A stretch of 39,942 bases of DNA from an uncultured Oscillospiraceae bacterium. GTDB taxonomy: Bacteria > Bacillota > Clostridia > Oscillospirales > Ruminococcaceae. The position numbers were made by a program, and so were the translations under genes. The notes under the pieces are model-generated. The model was given only the letters and a program-made list of their open reading frames with translations, was not told the DNA's origin and did no database searches. Below, one piece after another: positions 25,768 through 34,548 of this stretch. Each line of letters begins with the position of its first letter. Positions within the stretch are counted from its first letter, which is position 1. The stretch is taken from NCBI GenBank assembly GCA_949282975.1, contig CASDQY010000055.1, forward strand, positions 1 to 39,942, given 5' to 3'.

Positions 25768-28053
25768 CTACAGGAATTCAACACCGTCATAACCGTATTC
25801 CCTGGCATATTGCTCTTTTGCTTCGAGTGTCAGCGAATATTCCCTGTAATAGGTGTTGCCTTTCTGTCGTGTGGTCATATCGGCATATGCTCTGCCGAGA
25901 TGCGCTGCAAGATCTTCACGAAATTCCTTTGCTGTTTTAGCAAACCCGTTATTGTTATCTTTGCACCAGGCCTGATAGACCCGGTATATGCGCCCTGTGG
26001 TGCAGTGGCGGTGGATCTTCCCATCCTGCCATGGACACATACATTCTTCAAAGAAGCTGATTACCGTGCTGTTTTCCGACATATACTGTGTATGCGCAGC
26101 CGATACACTTTCCGGCTCAGAAAAGCAGTAGCCGTTTCGGATGACCGTCTGCAATGCCACTATCGCCTTGTACACGATGCCATTGCGCTCGGAATACATC
26201 TTATCGAGGAGTTGCTTGTCCTGCTGTTCCTTCGGGATGACATTTGGACAATGGATCACCATAATGCGGTTGTAGACCCACTGGCCGTTATCCCCACCGA
26301 ACTTCGGCAATCGATTCATACAGAACCAGAGCAGACCGTTATAGGTAAATTCAAATGCCTGTTGCCCTTTAAACTCGGCATACAGGCTGTCCCCGCCAGT
26401 AATCTTCTTGAATGTTTTCAATTCATCTACAGATAGAAAACTCATATCCGAGGACCCGGCCAGCTGCGTACCATAGATAGCGCCTGTGCCGAAGCGGGCT
26501 TCGATTTCTTTCAGATCGATGCCAATATAATTCCCTTTGCCGAGAAGCCGCTCTACGAGACTCTTGAGCTGGGACTTGCCTGTGTCACCGTCTCCAACCA
26601 GGAACAAGGCCTTTTTCAGCCGCCATCCTTTGATGTTCGAAATACAGACGCCTATGAACTGCAGGAGCAACTGCTCAATAGCCTTGTCCCCGTTTGTGAG
26701 CGTGCGCATATACGAATCAAAGACCGGCGTTGGCTCCGGCTGTCCTGTCCAGCTGCACGGAATCTGGATTGTGGAATACACAGTCGGCGTATGCGGAATA
26801 AGCGTGAGCGCATCCTCCGATACCGAGAGCAAACCGTTCCTGAAATTGATGAGGTGTTCATTGGCGTCCAGACTGTCCTGGCTCACATAATTCAGGTCTG
26901 TTGTAATGTGCTGCAGCACCTCCGTGACCTTGCTCATCTTGACCAGTTCCTCATCGTAGTCGGCGATATATTGTTTGATGACGCCCATCAGCATGTCGCT
27001 GGAGTACAGGCGATAGCAGCCTCCCTCATACACATATTTCAAGAGCCCCTGTTTCCCATTGTCCCGGACGAGAATATAATCCAAATGATTCCGGACATGC
27101 TTTGCCAGCAGAGGAGCCACGATATACGCCTCACCAGTCACTTCGTTGAAGCGTATGAACTCCGGGTGCTCCATCTTGGATTTATGGAACGTGCCGTGGC
27201 AGGCCTCGATGCCTTTCTCGATGGTGGCCTCCCGGTAATCGTCCCGGTTCCATTTGTCGCGCATGAGCGCCGAGGATCGGAAAACCCTGTCGATCATCTC
27301 CGGGTCTGGCCCTGTACGGAATGCGATCATGGCGCAAAGGGCGCAGTCAGCCTCAGACTGGGAGCCGTAATCCGAAAAATCTCCATTATCATATAGCCGG
27401 GAGAATTTCTCGCCATTTTTCTGTTTGCGAAGGTTGCAGACAATGTCGAACAGGGTCTTGTCGTCTCCGTCCCGCTTTTCGCTGTATCGCTCTTTCTGCT
27501 TCCGGCGCATATCCTTGTCCAAAGTCAGAAGCAACGCGTCGGTACAGTCCCGTAGTGAGATATTCCGGATCACGTCGCCAGTGTAAACGGCAAATCGATT
27601 TGTGAGAGCGCCGCTGTACAGTTCGGTGTCGGTATTCGGGTTTTTCGTGTAGTAGGCCTTGTCCAGCCGTAGCTTGCCGTCCTTATCCGTATAGGTGGGC
27701 AATCTACTGGCGTCGCATTTTCCGTAAATGTGGATGCCGCCTCTGCTGATGGAACGCTCCGTGTAGGAATTAAACCGCTCCAGAAGGAGCTGGACGTAGG
27801 GATCGTAAACGTCCTTGTGGTCAATATCAAGGAAGAAGTATCCCTCAGGGATCTTGAATCCGACACCGCTATACCTATGCTCTTTTGCAGCAACGGCGGC
27901 CTCGTTGTAGGTCACCCAGCTATGCGCGTACTCTGCACTGGTTCCCGTGGCCGTCCCATAGGCCGATATTGGAACCTTCGTCTTTTTATCTTTGCGAATC
28001 TTGTAATTCCAGCAGAACCATATTTTCTGTGTTTTCAGCTCGTCCATGTGCAT
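25768..28053 (-). CDS. P4-type primase-helicase
   Basis: A 761-residue replication protein. The N-terminal archaeo-eukaryotic primase-like domain shows the metal-binding FLDIDHK (Asp76, Asp78) and SRGGIHIYG (103-111). A central helical domain leads to an SF3 (D5/P4-like) helicase with Walker A GDGDTGKSQ near 497 and an acidic stretch near 530. NGLLWFCMNRLPKFGG, typical of sensor 1, follows. The C-terminus (from ~690) probably binds the iterons next to the gene. GGAGATGACGCCGG precedes ATG 28053; the second Met two codons on is an alternative start. It would start replication of the excised element. Confidence 0.88.
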   Translation of the reverse strand: MHMDELKTQKIWFCWNYKIRKDKKTKVPISAYGTATGTSAEYAHSWVTYNEAAVAAKEHRYSGVGFKIPEGYFFLDIDHKDVYDPYVQLLLERFNSYTERSISRGGIHIYGKCDASRLPTYTDKDGKLRLDKAYYTKNPNTDTELYSGALTNRFAVYTGDVIRNISLRDCTDALLLTLDKDMRRKQKERYSEKRDGDDKTLFDIVCNLRKQKNGEKFSRLYDNGDFSDYGSQSEADCALCAMIAFRTGPDPEMIDRVFRSSALMRDKWNRDDYREATIEKGIEACHGTFHKSKMEHPEFIRFNEVTGEAYIVAPLLAKHVRNHLDYILVRDNGKQGLLKYVYEGGCYRLYSSDMLMGVIKQYIADYDEELVKMSKVTEVLQHITTDLNYVSQDSLDANEHLINFRNGLLSVSEDALTLIPHTPTVYSTIQIPCSWTGQPEPTPVFDSYMRTLTNGDKAIEQLLLQFIGVCISNIKGWRLKKALFLVGDGDTGKSQLKSLVERLLGKGNYIGIDLKEIEARFGTGAIYGTQLAGSSDMSFLSVDELKTFKKITGGDSLYAEFKGQQAFEFTYNGLLWFCMNRLPKFGGDNGQWVYNRIMVIHCPNVIPKEQQDKQLLDKMYSERNGIVYKAIVALQTVIRNGYCFSEPESVSAAHTQYMSENSTVISFFEECMCPWQDGKIHRHCTTGRIYRVYQAWCKDNNNGFAKTAKEFREDLAAHLGRAYADMTTRQKGNTYYREYSLTLEAKEQYAREYGYDGVEFL

Positions 28054-28091
28054 CCGGCGTCATCTCCTTCCTTTGATATTTGGGGCCAGGA

Positions 28092-28271
28092 TCATTCCTG
28101 CTTGTTAGAAGCAATGACCAGCCACTCCCGGAATGCCTCGATGGGAATGAGGATCCTCGTCCCGATGCGGATGGACGGGAACCCCGGCATCTTGACCAGC
28201 TCATAGGCTTTCGGCAGGGAGATGCCCATCTGCGAGGACAGTTCCTGCACGCTCATGGTTGTCTTTTCCAT
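28092..28271 (-). CDS. Excisionase-like helix-turn-helix protein
   Basis: A 59-residue HTH_17/MerR-like DNA-binding protein: MSVQELSSQMGISLPKAYELVK, then FPSIRIGTRILIPIEAFREWLV with the typical wing. Proteins of this kind serve as excisionases or directionality factors. I chose ATG 28271, with GGAGG 11 bases upstream; ATG 28289 is the alternative. It lies 38 bases upstream of the primase gene in the same operon. Confidence 0.82.
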   Translation of the reverse strand: MEKTTMSVQELSSQMGISLPKAYELVKMPGFPSIRIGTRILIPIEAFREWLVIASNKQE

Positions 28272-28348
28272 AGTCTTCTTTACCTCCATTTCTGTAGATT
28301 TACGGACAAAATGAATGCCACCTTCATTTCCGAGGGTGGCATTTCTGG

Positions 28349-28504
28349 CTACTTCAGTACAATCTGGGCTTTACCGTCCGTCTTTATCTTGAGGACTGCG
28401 TTGTACGGAGTCAGATCCTTGTAACCTGTGCTGCTGTGCTTATCCAGCATTTCCTCCCGATGCTTCAACTTCCGATTCGCCCGCTGCCTTTTTCTGTCTT
28501 TCAT
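28349..28504 (-). CDS. Small basic element protein
   Basis: A 51-residue lysine/arginine-rich protein (MKDRKRQRANRKLKHREEMLDKH...) of unknown function. GGAGGTGCCGAT precedes ATG 28504. It is the first gene of the minus-strand module, and its leader comes from the divergent promoter region. The charge suggests nucleic-acid binding. Confidence 0.6.
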   Translation of the reverse strand: MKDRKRQRANRKLKHREEMLDKHSSTGYKDLTPYNAVLKIKTDGKAQIVLK

Positions 28505-28583
28505 ATCGGCACCTCCAATCTTTCCGCTTCGGACAGACTGCTCCCCCGGCTGCGGGAAACAGCCTGCCGGCTGACGTCCGCCG

Positions 28584-28677
28584 ATACAAGAGAATTTACA
28601 ATTTGCTCTTGTATTTGTCCCTATTATACCGTATAATATTACCGATGTACAATTTTCATCGGTAATGCTATCGGTAA
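28584..28677. promoter_or_regulatory. Divergent promoter/operator switch of the element
   Basis: Two promoters meet in one palindrome, ATTATAC-C-GTATAAT (28623-28637), giving a TATAAT on each strand. Plus promoter: TTGTAT (28609-28614), 17 bases, TATAAT (28632-28637). Minus promoter: TATAAT (complement of 28623-28628), with TGTACA or TTGTAC 17-18 bases away. Inverted repeat 1, ATACAAGAG-N13-CTCTTGTAT (28584-28614), covers the plus -35. Inverted repeat 2, ATTACCGATG-N9-CATCGGTAAT (28638-28666), covers the minus -35 and the plus start. A third half-site, TATCGGTAA, is at 28669-28677. Confidence 0.75.
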
Positions 28678-28697
28678 GAAAGAGAGGGGACATTCCC

Positions 28698-29642
28698 ATG
28701 AAACAACTCCAGACCGAATACTTCACCTTTACGGAAATCGGCGGCGTCGGCGAGATGATCTACAGGGCGGTCCGTTTCCCGGAATATGTGCCGGAATACA
28801 ACCATGCCAGCAAGGAGGATGAGATTAAGCCGCTGTTTAGCTTCCTCGGCCGGCCGATAAGCGGCACGGATTATTCCATCACCGGGCAGGAGCTGCTTGC
28901 CAGCCTGTGCAACCTGTATAAAAAGATAAACGCGCCCGATTCAGACGAGCGCGTTACCGACCTTGTGTGGGACTGGTGCAGGAACCATATCCATCCTTAT
29001 GATATTGACGTATTGTGTGACGAGATTGAGAACGGCGATTTTGTAAACGCCGAATTCCATGAATGGCTGCAGAGAAGGGCGACCTTTGAGGTGAGGGGCT
29101 TTGTTTCCGATGTCTGCAAGCTGGGGACGGCTTTTGAGTACTACGACGCCCTGCAGAAGATACGCTGCAGCCGTGACGTTTCCGCAGGACGGGGATTGTA
29201 TTACGAAGGGCGTATCTGCGACAGCCTGCCGTTCCTTGAGAAATACAGGCAGTTCGCAGACGATACGGAATATCTCCGGCGCGTCAATGCGGATTACGAC
29301 AACCGCCTGTTTGACCTCCTTGAGATGTTCCCGGACTTCAAAATGCGGGTGAAGCAGGACAGGAAGACGCATAAGGCGGAAATGTGCGCCGAGATACATT
29401 CCGTGTTTAATATTGCCTGGTATGCCTTTGCCCGTATGGTGGCGGACGTTGCTCCCCCGGCGGACACGGATTTGGATTACATGTTCTCGCAGGGCTCCAT
29501 CCTGATCTGCATGGCCTGCGGGGAATACTTCGTCAGGCACTCCAGCCGCCAGAGGTACTGTGACAATCCGGCCTGCAAGGCAGAGCGGAACAACCGCAAG
29601 GCGAGGGCGTATTACAAGAGGAAGAACGCAGGCGAGAAATAA
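28698..29642 (+). CDS. Divergent regulator-like protein with C-terminal zinc finger
   Basis: A 314-residue protein. The N-terminal ~260 residues are mostly helical with no known motif. The C-terminus has CMACGEYFVRHSSRQRYC, then CKAERNNRKARAYYKRK, a CGNR-like zinc finger with a basic tail that should bind nucleic acid. It resembles element proteins annotated DUF6076, from memory. GAGGGG precedes ATG 28698; a frame extension to 28665 would begin within the operators. Its position, divergent from the excision-replication module and behind two operator repeats, is that of a satellite master repressor, but the function is inferred. Confidence 0.65.
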   Translation: MKQLQTEYFTFTEIGGVGEMIYRAVRFPEYVPEYNHASKEDEIKPLFSFLGRPISGTDYSITGQELLASLCNLYKKINAPDSDERVTDLVWDWCRNHIHPYDIDVLCDEIENGDFVNAEFHEWLQRRATFEVRGFVSDVCKLGTAFEYYDALQKIRCSRDVSAGRGLYYEGRICDSLPFLEKYRQFADDTEYLRRVNADYDNRLFDLLEMFPDFKMRVKQDRKTHKAEMCAEIHSVFNIAWYAFARMVADVAPPADTDLDYMFSQGSILICMACGEYFVRHSSRQRYCDNPACKAERNNRKARAYYKRKNAGEK

Positions 29643-29676
29643 TCACGAACAAATACTATAAAATCATACGAAATAC

Positions 29677-29715
29677 TTGAAAATCGCATTTAGGTGTGCT
29701 ATACTAAAATAGTAT
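29677..29715 (+). promoter_or_regulatory. Promoter and palindromic operator of the defence operon
   Basis: TTGAAA (29677-29682), 17 bases and TATACT (29700-29705). The palindrome ATACTA-AAA-TAGTAT (29701-29715) covers the -10 and start site. It is a good candidate binding site for the HTH protein encoded 30 bases downstream. Confidence 0.75.
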
Positions 29716-29744
29716 CTTTTTATGCTGTCGAAAGGGGCGTTACG

Positions 29745-29936
29745 ATGATTAACAATACAGAAGAAAATTGGATAGGCATTGCCGAAGCGGCCGAACACCT
29801 CGGCGTTACGAAAGACAGCATCCGCAATTGGATAAAGAAAACAGATATCCCTGCTCATAAAATTGGCAAGCTGTGGAAATTCAAGAAGTCTGAGTTGGAC
29901 GAGTGGGTTAAAAGTGGCAAAAGTGCGTTGAACTAA
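29745..29936 (+). CDS. Helix-turn-helix regulator leading the restriction-modification operon
   Basis: A 63-residue HTH_17 protein: WIGIAEAAEHLGVTKDSIRNWIKK, then IPAHKIGKLWKFKKSELDEWVK. AAAGGGGCG precedes ATG 29745. It differs in sequence from the excisionase-like protein at 28092. Located immediately before two methyltransferases and behind a palindromic operator, it may control expression like a restriction-modification C protein, although it is not of the usual XRE-type C family. A second excisionase is the alternative. Confidence 0.8.
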   Translation: MINNTEENWIGIAEAAEHLGVTKDSIRNWIKKTDIPAHKIGKLWKFKKSELDEWVKSGKSALN

Positions 29937-29958
29937 GGCGAAAAGGAGTACGGTTACA

Positions 29959-31020
29959 ATGGATACCCAGTATAAAGTTGTTGATTTATTCTGTGGAGCA
30001 GGTGGACTCCACATGGGATTTGAAAAAGCTGGATATGACATCAGGCTTTGCGTTGATAACGACAACCTTGTCGAAAGAACGCATAAGAGAAATTTCCCGA
30101 ATATTCCATTCATCAATGAGGACATCAGAAAACTGTCGTCCGAGGAAATCAAGAAATATCTTGATGACGGCGAGGTTGATATTGTCATCGGTGGTCCCCC
30201 TTGCCAGGGCTTTTCAACTATCGGCAAGCGGGTATCTTCTAATCCAGAAGTAAGGGCTGAGCATGATCCACGCAATGAATTGGTGCTGACATACGCAAGA
30301 CTCATCCGAGAATTGCGACCCAAATTCATTGTTATGGAAAATGTTAAAGGCATTCTTACTATGAAAGGCGGGGAATATCTTGCGACTGTTCTAAGAGAGT
30401 TGAAGGACGCAGGTTATGATGCGGACTATCGTCTTATAAACATGGCCGACTATGGGGTTCCTCAGATTAGGGAGAGGGTTATTATAATCGGAAACCGTGT
30501 AGGGCTTCCAGTCACGTTCCCAGAACCGGACCATTCGGATAATCCTGATGACAGTCTGCCTGGATGGGAGCCGTGCTGGGATGTCATAAAAGACTTGGTT
30601 GAACTTGAGGATACGCCAGAATTCAACCATGTAGCGTTAAAACATACGGACAAAATAATAGCGAGGTACAAGATGATTCCAGAGGGCGGGCGTCTGCCGG
30701 AGGATTCATTACCACCTGAACTGTACAGAAAAAATTTTGGTAACACATATAAGAGACTTAATCGATCGCGGCCTGCGCTGACTATGGTTCCGGGGAATGA
30801 TGCATTTCCGATACACCCGGAACTTCATAGAAGCCTTACGGTTCGTGAAGCAGCCAGGATTCAGACATTCCCCGATGAAATGGTTTTTGAAGGGAATCGA
30901 AGGCAGCAAGGACACCAAGTTGGAAATGCGGTGCCGCCTCTCTTCTCCGAAAAGCTGGCCAAGTTCTTGCTCTTGCAGTTGGAAAAAGTCTCGGAGGAGG
31001 AAGAAGATGAACGCAATTGA
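29959..31020 (+). CDS. C5 cytosine DNA methyltransferase 1
   Basis: A 353-residue m5C methyltransferase. Motif I DLFCGAGGLHMGFE (9-22), motif IV GGPPCQGFS with catalytic Cys82, motif VI VMENVKG near 117, motif VIII QIRERV near 154, and motif X QVGNAVPP near 318 are all present. The short target-recognition region lies at about 170-265. GGAGTACGGTTACA precedes the ATG. Its last 14 bases overlap the next methyltransferase start. Dcm-like enzymes protect host DNA by methylating cytosine C5. Confidence 0.95.
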   Translation: MDTQYKVVDLFCGAGGLHMGFEKAGYDIRLCVDNDNLVERTHKRNFPNIPFINEDIRKLSSEEIKKYLDDGEVDIVIGGPPCQGFSTIGKRVSSNPEVRAEHDPRNELVLTYARLIRELRPKFIVMENVKGILTMKGGEYLATVLRELKDAGYDADYRLINMADYGVPQIRERVIIIGNRVGLPVTFPEPDHSDNPDDSLPGWEPCWDVIKDLVELEDTPEFNHVALKHTDKIIARYKMIPEGGRLPEDSLPPELYRKNFGNTYKRLNRSRPALTMVPGNDAFPIHPELHRSLTVREAARIQTFPDEMVFEGNRRQQGHQVGNAVPPLFSEKLAKFLLLQLEKVSEEEEDERN

Positions 31021-32080
31021 TTTATTTTCAGGTGCTGGTGGCTTGACGCTGGCACTCCGGGATAGCGGATTTAAGGTGTTGTTGGCAAACGAGGTAGATG
31101 CGCAGTTTGCTGAAACGCATAGTTATAATTTTCCAGACATTCCCTTGATTCTTGAGGATATCAAGAACCTTGGACAAGATGAAATAGAAACGGTAATAAA
31201 AGATCAGGTTGTTGACTTGGTGGTCGGAGGACCACCTTGCCAAGGCTTCTCGGTCTTTGGAAAGCGTAGGTTTATCAATACACAGGGCTATGAACCGCAG
31301 AACGATCCTCGAAATGCACTTGTGTATGAATACATTAGGATTGTGGAGTTGCTAAAACCAAAATTCTTCTTTATGGAGAACGTAAAGGGTTTCACAAACC
31401 TTGACAAGGGATTGTTCGTGGAAAAAATCAAAGAGCGGTTTATGGAAATCGGTTATGAGGATATTTGGTGCGAAATCGTCTGTGCTGCCGATTATGGTGT
31501 ACCGCAGGAACGCTATCGTATGTTCATGATTGGGAACAGAATCGGAGTGAAGTACGAGCCGCCTAAAAAGACGAATTTCCCAATCGGGTCTGGCAACACG
31601 CCAGAGTATGCCACAGTTGGAAGCGCAATCATGGATTTGATGGGGCAAGAAAATCAAGTGCCCAATCATGTGCCTTTAGCACATAAGCCAATTGTAGCCG
31701 CGAGATACGGATACGTGAAAGAAGGTTGCAAGTTGAATGTTGAAGATCTCCCACCCGAACTCGCAGTTGCTACACGGAAAGACTCAAAAACTGGGAAAGT
31801 GGCAAACTACAGCCATGTGTATAAACGACTGGATAGGGATAAGCCTTCAACCACAATGGTTCCGGGGCATAACGCATTCCCAATCCATCCAGCTTTAAAC
31901 AGGACGCTTACAGCAAGGGAAGCCGCCAGAATACAGACTTTCCCAGATACGCATATTTTCTTTGGGACAAGGCAGGAACAATGCATTCAAGTCGGCAATG
32001 CAGTTCCTCCCAAAATGGCAGAACCGTTTTTGAAGAAAATACGGGAGTATATTGAAACCAGCGAGGAGGTAACGCCATGA
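31007..32080 (+). CDS. C5 cytosine DNA methyltransferase 2
   Basis: A 357-residue m5C methyltransferase. It has motif I DLFSGAGGLTLAL (5-17), catalytic Cys78 in GGPPCQGFS, MENVKGF near 121, PQERYRMFMIGNR near 163, and QVGNAVPPKM near 330. The overall identity with methyltransferase 1 is clear but partial, and the recognition regions differ. It probably methylates the other strand of an asymmetric site or a second site. GGAGGAGGAAG precedes ATG 31007, and a frame extension to 30797 is ruled out by the overlap. Its stop overlaps the nuclease start (ATGA). Confidence 0.94.
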   Translation: MNAIDLFSGAGGLTLALRDSGFKVLLANEVDAQFAETHSYNFPDIPLILEDIKNLGQDEIETVIKDQVVDLVVGGPPCQGFSVFGKRRFINTQGYEPQNDPRNALVYEYIRIVELLKPKFFFMENVKGFTNLDKGLFVEKIKERFMEIGYEDIWCEIVCAADYGVPQERYRMFMIGNRIGVKYEPPKKTNFPIGSGNTPEYATVGSAIMDLMGQENQVPNHVPLAHKPIVAARYGYVKEGCKLNVEDLPPELAVATRKDSKTGKVANYSHVYKRLDRDKPSTTMVPGHNAFPIHPALNRTLTAREAARIQTFPDTHIFFGTRQEQCIQVGNAVPPKMAEPFLKKIREYIETSEEVTP

Positions 32081-33579
32081 GCCATGATACAGAAGCCGCA
32101 TATGCTTCATCTGAAATAGCGGATATGATTATGCTTAACCAAGCCAAATTCTTTGGAACAATGGGAACAAGCGGGCTATGGTCGGTTTGCGCGATGCGCG
32201 AAGGTGGTCATCAGTGGCCGCTTGCTGATGGCGTCATTCTCGCCGAGAATACCACCCATAACGACATAAAAATCGCATTCGAGTATAAACGGCCTAACGA
32301 GGGGGTTCACGGCATACTTACCGCATTGGGTCAATCATTTGCTTATCTGGAAAAAGGATACGATGCGTCTATCATGGTAATACCAGACAAGTATTCATCG
32401 CACAGTACGCCAGGTGCACATATCAAGAGGGTTATCGATGCGACTGCACCGGATATTCCGATCAGCATATATACATACGCAATGCCCAATCTTTCCGCCG
32501 TTCGTCCCTTCCAGGGGAAATTGAACTGCGTTAGAGATATTTCTCTCCCAAGTTGTCGGAGCATCGGCTCTACTGCGGCAGCTTCCGCTACAGGAAGTGT
32601 ATCAACCTTATGGGCACATATGCGCGAGGGAATGAGTCACCCTGATGCCTTTTTCAGATTCTGCCAAGCGGTGAAGATTGTTACTGCAACTGGAGAAGAT
32701 TTGGGTGGGATAAATATTCCCACTAAGCTATCCGATGCAGTGAAGAGAATAGATTCCTCCGCAGATGTTTATAAATATCTGTCAAATACCCCTGGGGATA
32801 CTGTTTCCGATATGGCGTGGAGGTATGTCTGGTTTCATTATTATTTTTGGGACGATCTCATGCCAATCTATCGTGGTACCAGTCCATTTACGGTGAATGA
32901 TACTCCTACAAGAATTCGCCTTGATGACGTCGGACATTACCAGGGACTCTTTTCCGGCAGAAGTGACTCGATAAAGTCCAAGCTGGTGAACAAACTGAAT
33001 GCAAATCCTGCTGACGAGGATGCTGTTTGGGAAGAATATGCCGCAAAGGTAAGAAAAGATTCTCACAGTTATCGGGAGGTAGTTGATTCCGGACTATATC
33101 ATATAGGATTTCTTGCTCCTGGAGGGACATTGACGGATCTGGGCTATAAATATGTTGATGCTTGTGAAAGGGTCGCAAGTGCTTATGCGGGCATTCCTAT
33201 GGAAATTTTGAGGGCTGCGGTATTGCAAAATGGGCAGTATGGCGCAATGCTCCACTATTTCTACAAGTTGTCCGAGGAGAAGTTTGAGTCCGATTTATTC
33301 GCATTTGCTACAAAGGATAGCCGAGGTAATTACAAGTTCGATTCCGGTGCCTATTTGTCGTGGTTGGATGACGAATTTACGAATACATTGCATTTGGCAA
33401 AGAAAAGTACCATTCGAGCTGGCGGTACGAGAAAACCTTTCCAAGCAGAACTGTCATTCCTGAAAAAGATGGGGTTCGTAAAGGAAAATGGTCGCTCAGC
33501 AGCATATCGAGTCGGTGTTGGATTGGAGATAAACTGGCCACAAGTGCAAAATAGCATGATGTATTTCAACACACTTTAG
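32077..33579 (+). CDS. PD-(D/E)xK restriction endonuclease-like protein
   Basis: A 500-residue protein coupled to methyltransferase 2 by a 4-base overlap. A PD-(D/E)xK core is visible: PLADGVILAEN with Asp51, then IKIAFEYKRPNEG with Glu69 and Lys71, and a following helix GILTALGQSFAYLEKGYDASIMVIP. The C-terminal part (about 370-500) resembles DNA-recognition or dimerisation regions, with a winged-helix-like KKMGFVKENGRSAAYRV at 465-481. No helicase is present. Inferred role: the type II endonuclease partner of the two methyltransferases. Confidence 0.78.
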   Translation: MSHDTEAAYASSEIADMIMLNQAKFFGTMGTSGLWSVCAMREGGHQWPLADGVILAENTTHNDIKIAFEYKRPNEGVHGILTALGQSFAYLEKGYDASIMVIPDKYSSHSTPGAHIKRVIDATAPDIPISIYTYAMPNLSAVRPFQGKLNCVRDISLPSCRSIGSTAAASATGSVSTLWAHMREGMSHPDAFFRFCQAVKIVTATGEDLGGINIPTKLSDAVKRIDSSADVYKYLSNTPGDTVSDMAWRYVWFHYYFWDDLMPIYRGTSPFTVNDTPTRIRLDDVGHYQGLFSGRSDSIKSKLVNKLNANPADEDAVWEEYAAKVRKDSHSYREVVDSGLYHIGFLAPGGTLTDLGYKYVDACERVASAYAGIPMEILRAAVLQNGQYGAMLHYFYKLSEEKFESDLFAFATKDSRGNYKFDSGAYLSWLDDEFTNTLHLAKKSTIRAGGTRKPFQAELSFLKKMGFVKENGRSAAYRVGVGLEINWPQVQNSMMYFNTL

Positions 33580-33602
33580 CTTGGTTAAAGGAGGGTATAG
33601 AA

Positions 33603-34532
33603 TTGACTCTTGAAAAAATGAAGACTGTGTTCATGTCTATACCGAATTGTACAGCGTGGTCTTTACAATTGTTAAAAATCAATACTTCCAAACAGAGTGG
33701 CACATCGTATATTGGAAGGGAAATCGCTCTTTCTCCGGAAGGCACTCTGGCATCATTTGTTGCAGAAATTTCTGACCGTTATATTGATGGAAGTAAAGGG
33801 GTTCTTAACTCATACCACGATATTGCCGAATATAATGGTTCCACAGTAGATAGAGTTATTTACTGGCTCGACAAAACAAACGAACTGATTTTAGACGAAT
33901 ATGACACGCTGATTACTGCTATTGCCAATCCAGATACAGAACTCGATCCGTTGGAATTCAAAGCAAGGGCCTATGTATTACGAGGGATAGTGCAACTTGA
34001 CGAGGAAGATAAACCTATTAAATTGATTTCTATGCAAAATCCAGTGACATCACTAAAGCACAAATTTCTGAGAGCAAATGGCACATTTACAGAAATTACA
34101 GATAAAGTTATATCTCTGCGCACCTCCATAGATGTTATTATCTTGGAAGATACTGTTTTTATGCTTACCCTTGCTGGAGAAAATCTGTTTAACATGGAAC
34201 GTGCATACAAAGCTGCCTGTGCAGGAAAACTGAACGAGATTGAACAGTGCAATATAGTTACTGATTTTGCTGCATTTTCTTCTATAGCCAGGAGTGGTCA
34301 TAATCCGAGAAAGTTTGTGTCGTTTAATGACGTACATTTACAGAAACTGAAAAATTCCAGAAGCAGAGCCAAGATGGCAAGAAAATTCAATATTCCTATG
34401 ACCGGCGATCTGTTTGATACAACACAACCCGGTGCCGCAGATAAAATCGTGAAACTTCTATGCGATAGAGGAATGGTTGATCCATTTGATGATAATCCTA
34501 TGGAAGTGGCTGGTTCTAAAAAGTGGGAATAA
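33603..34532 (+). CDS. kwaB: KwaB-like protein (DUF4868) of a Kiwa-type defence system
   Basis: A 309-residue protein. The C-terminal two thirds match the DUF4868/KwaB pattern: KHKFLRANGTFTEITDKVISLRTSIDVIILEDTVFMLTLAGENLFNMERAY and following helices to VKLLCDRGMVDPF, read in parts. In Kiwa, KwaB acts with membrane protein KwaA against phage, and here a four-helix membrane protein follows 16 bases downstream. The start is TTG 33603, with GGAGGG 7 bases upstream; ATG 33618 lacks a site. Order kwaB-kwaA is reversed relative to the order I recall for described systems. Confidence 0.68.
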   Translation: MTLEKMKTVFMSIPNCTAWSLQLLKINTSKQSGTSYIGREIALSPEGTLASFVAEISDRYIDGSKGVLNSYHDIAEYNGSTVDRVIYWLDKTNELILDEYDTLITAIANPDTELDPLEFKARAYVLRGIVQLDEEDKPIKLISMQNPVTSLKHKFLRANGTFTEITDKVISLRTSIDVIILEDTVFMLTLAGENLFNMERAYKAACAGKLNEIEQCNIVTDFAAFSSIARSGHNPRKFVSFNDVHLQKLKNSRSRAKMARKFNIPMTGDLFDTTQPGAADKIVKLLCDRGMVDPFDDNPMEVAGSKKWE

Positions 34533-34548
34533 GGTAGAGGTGAGACAA

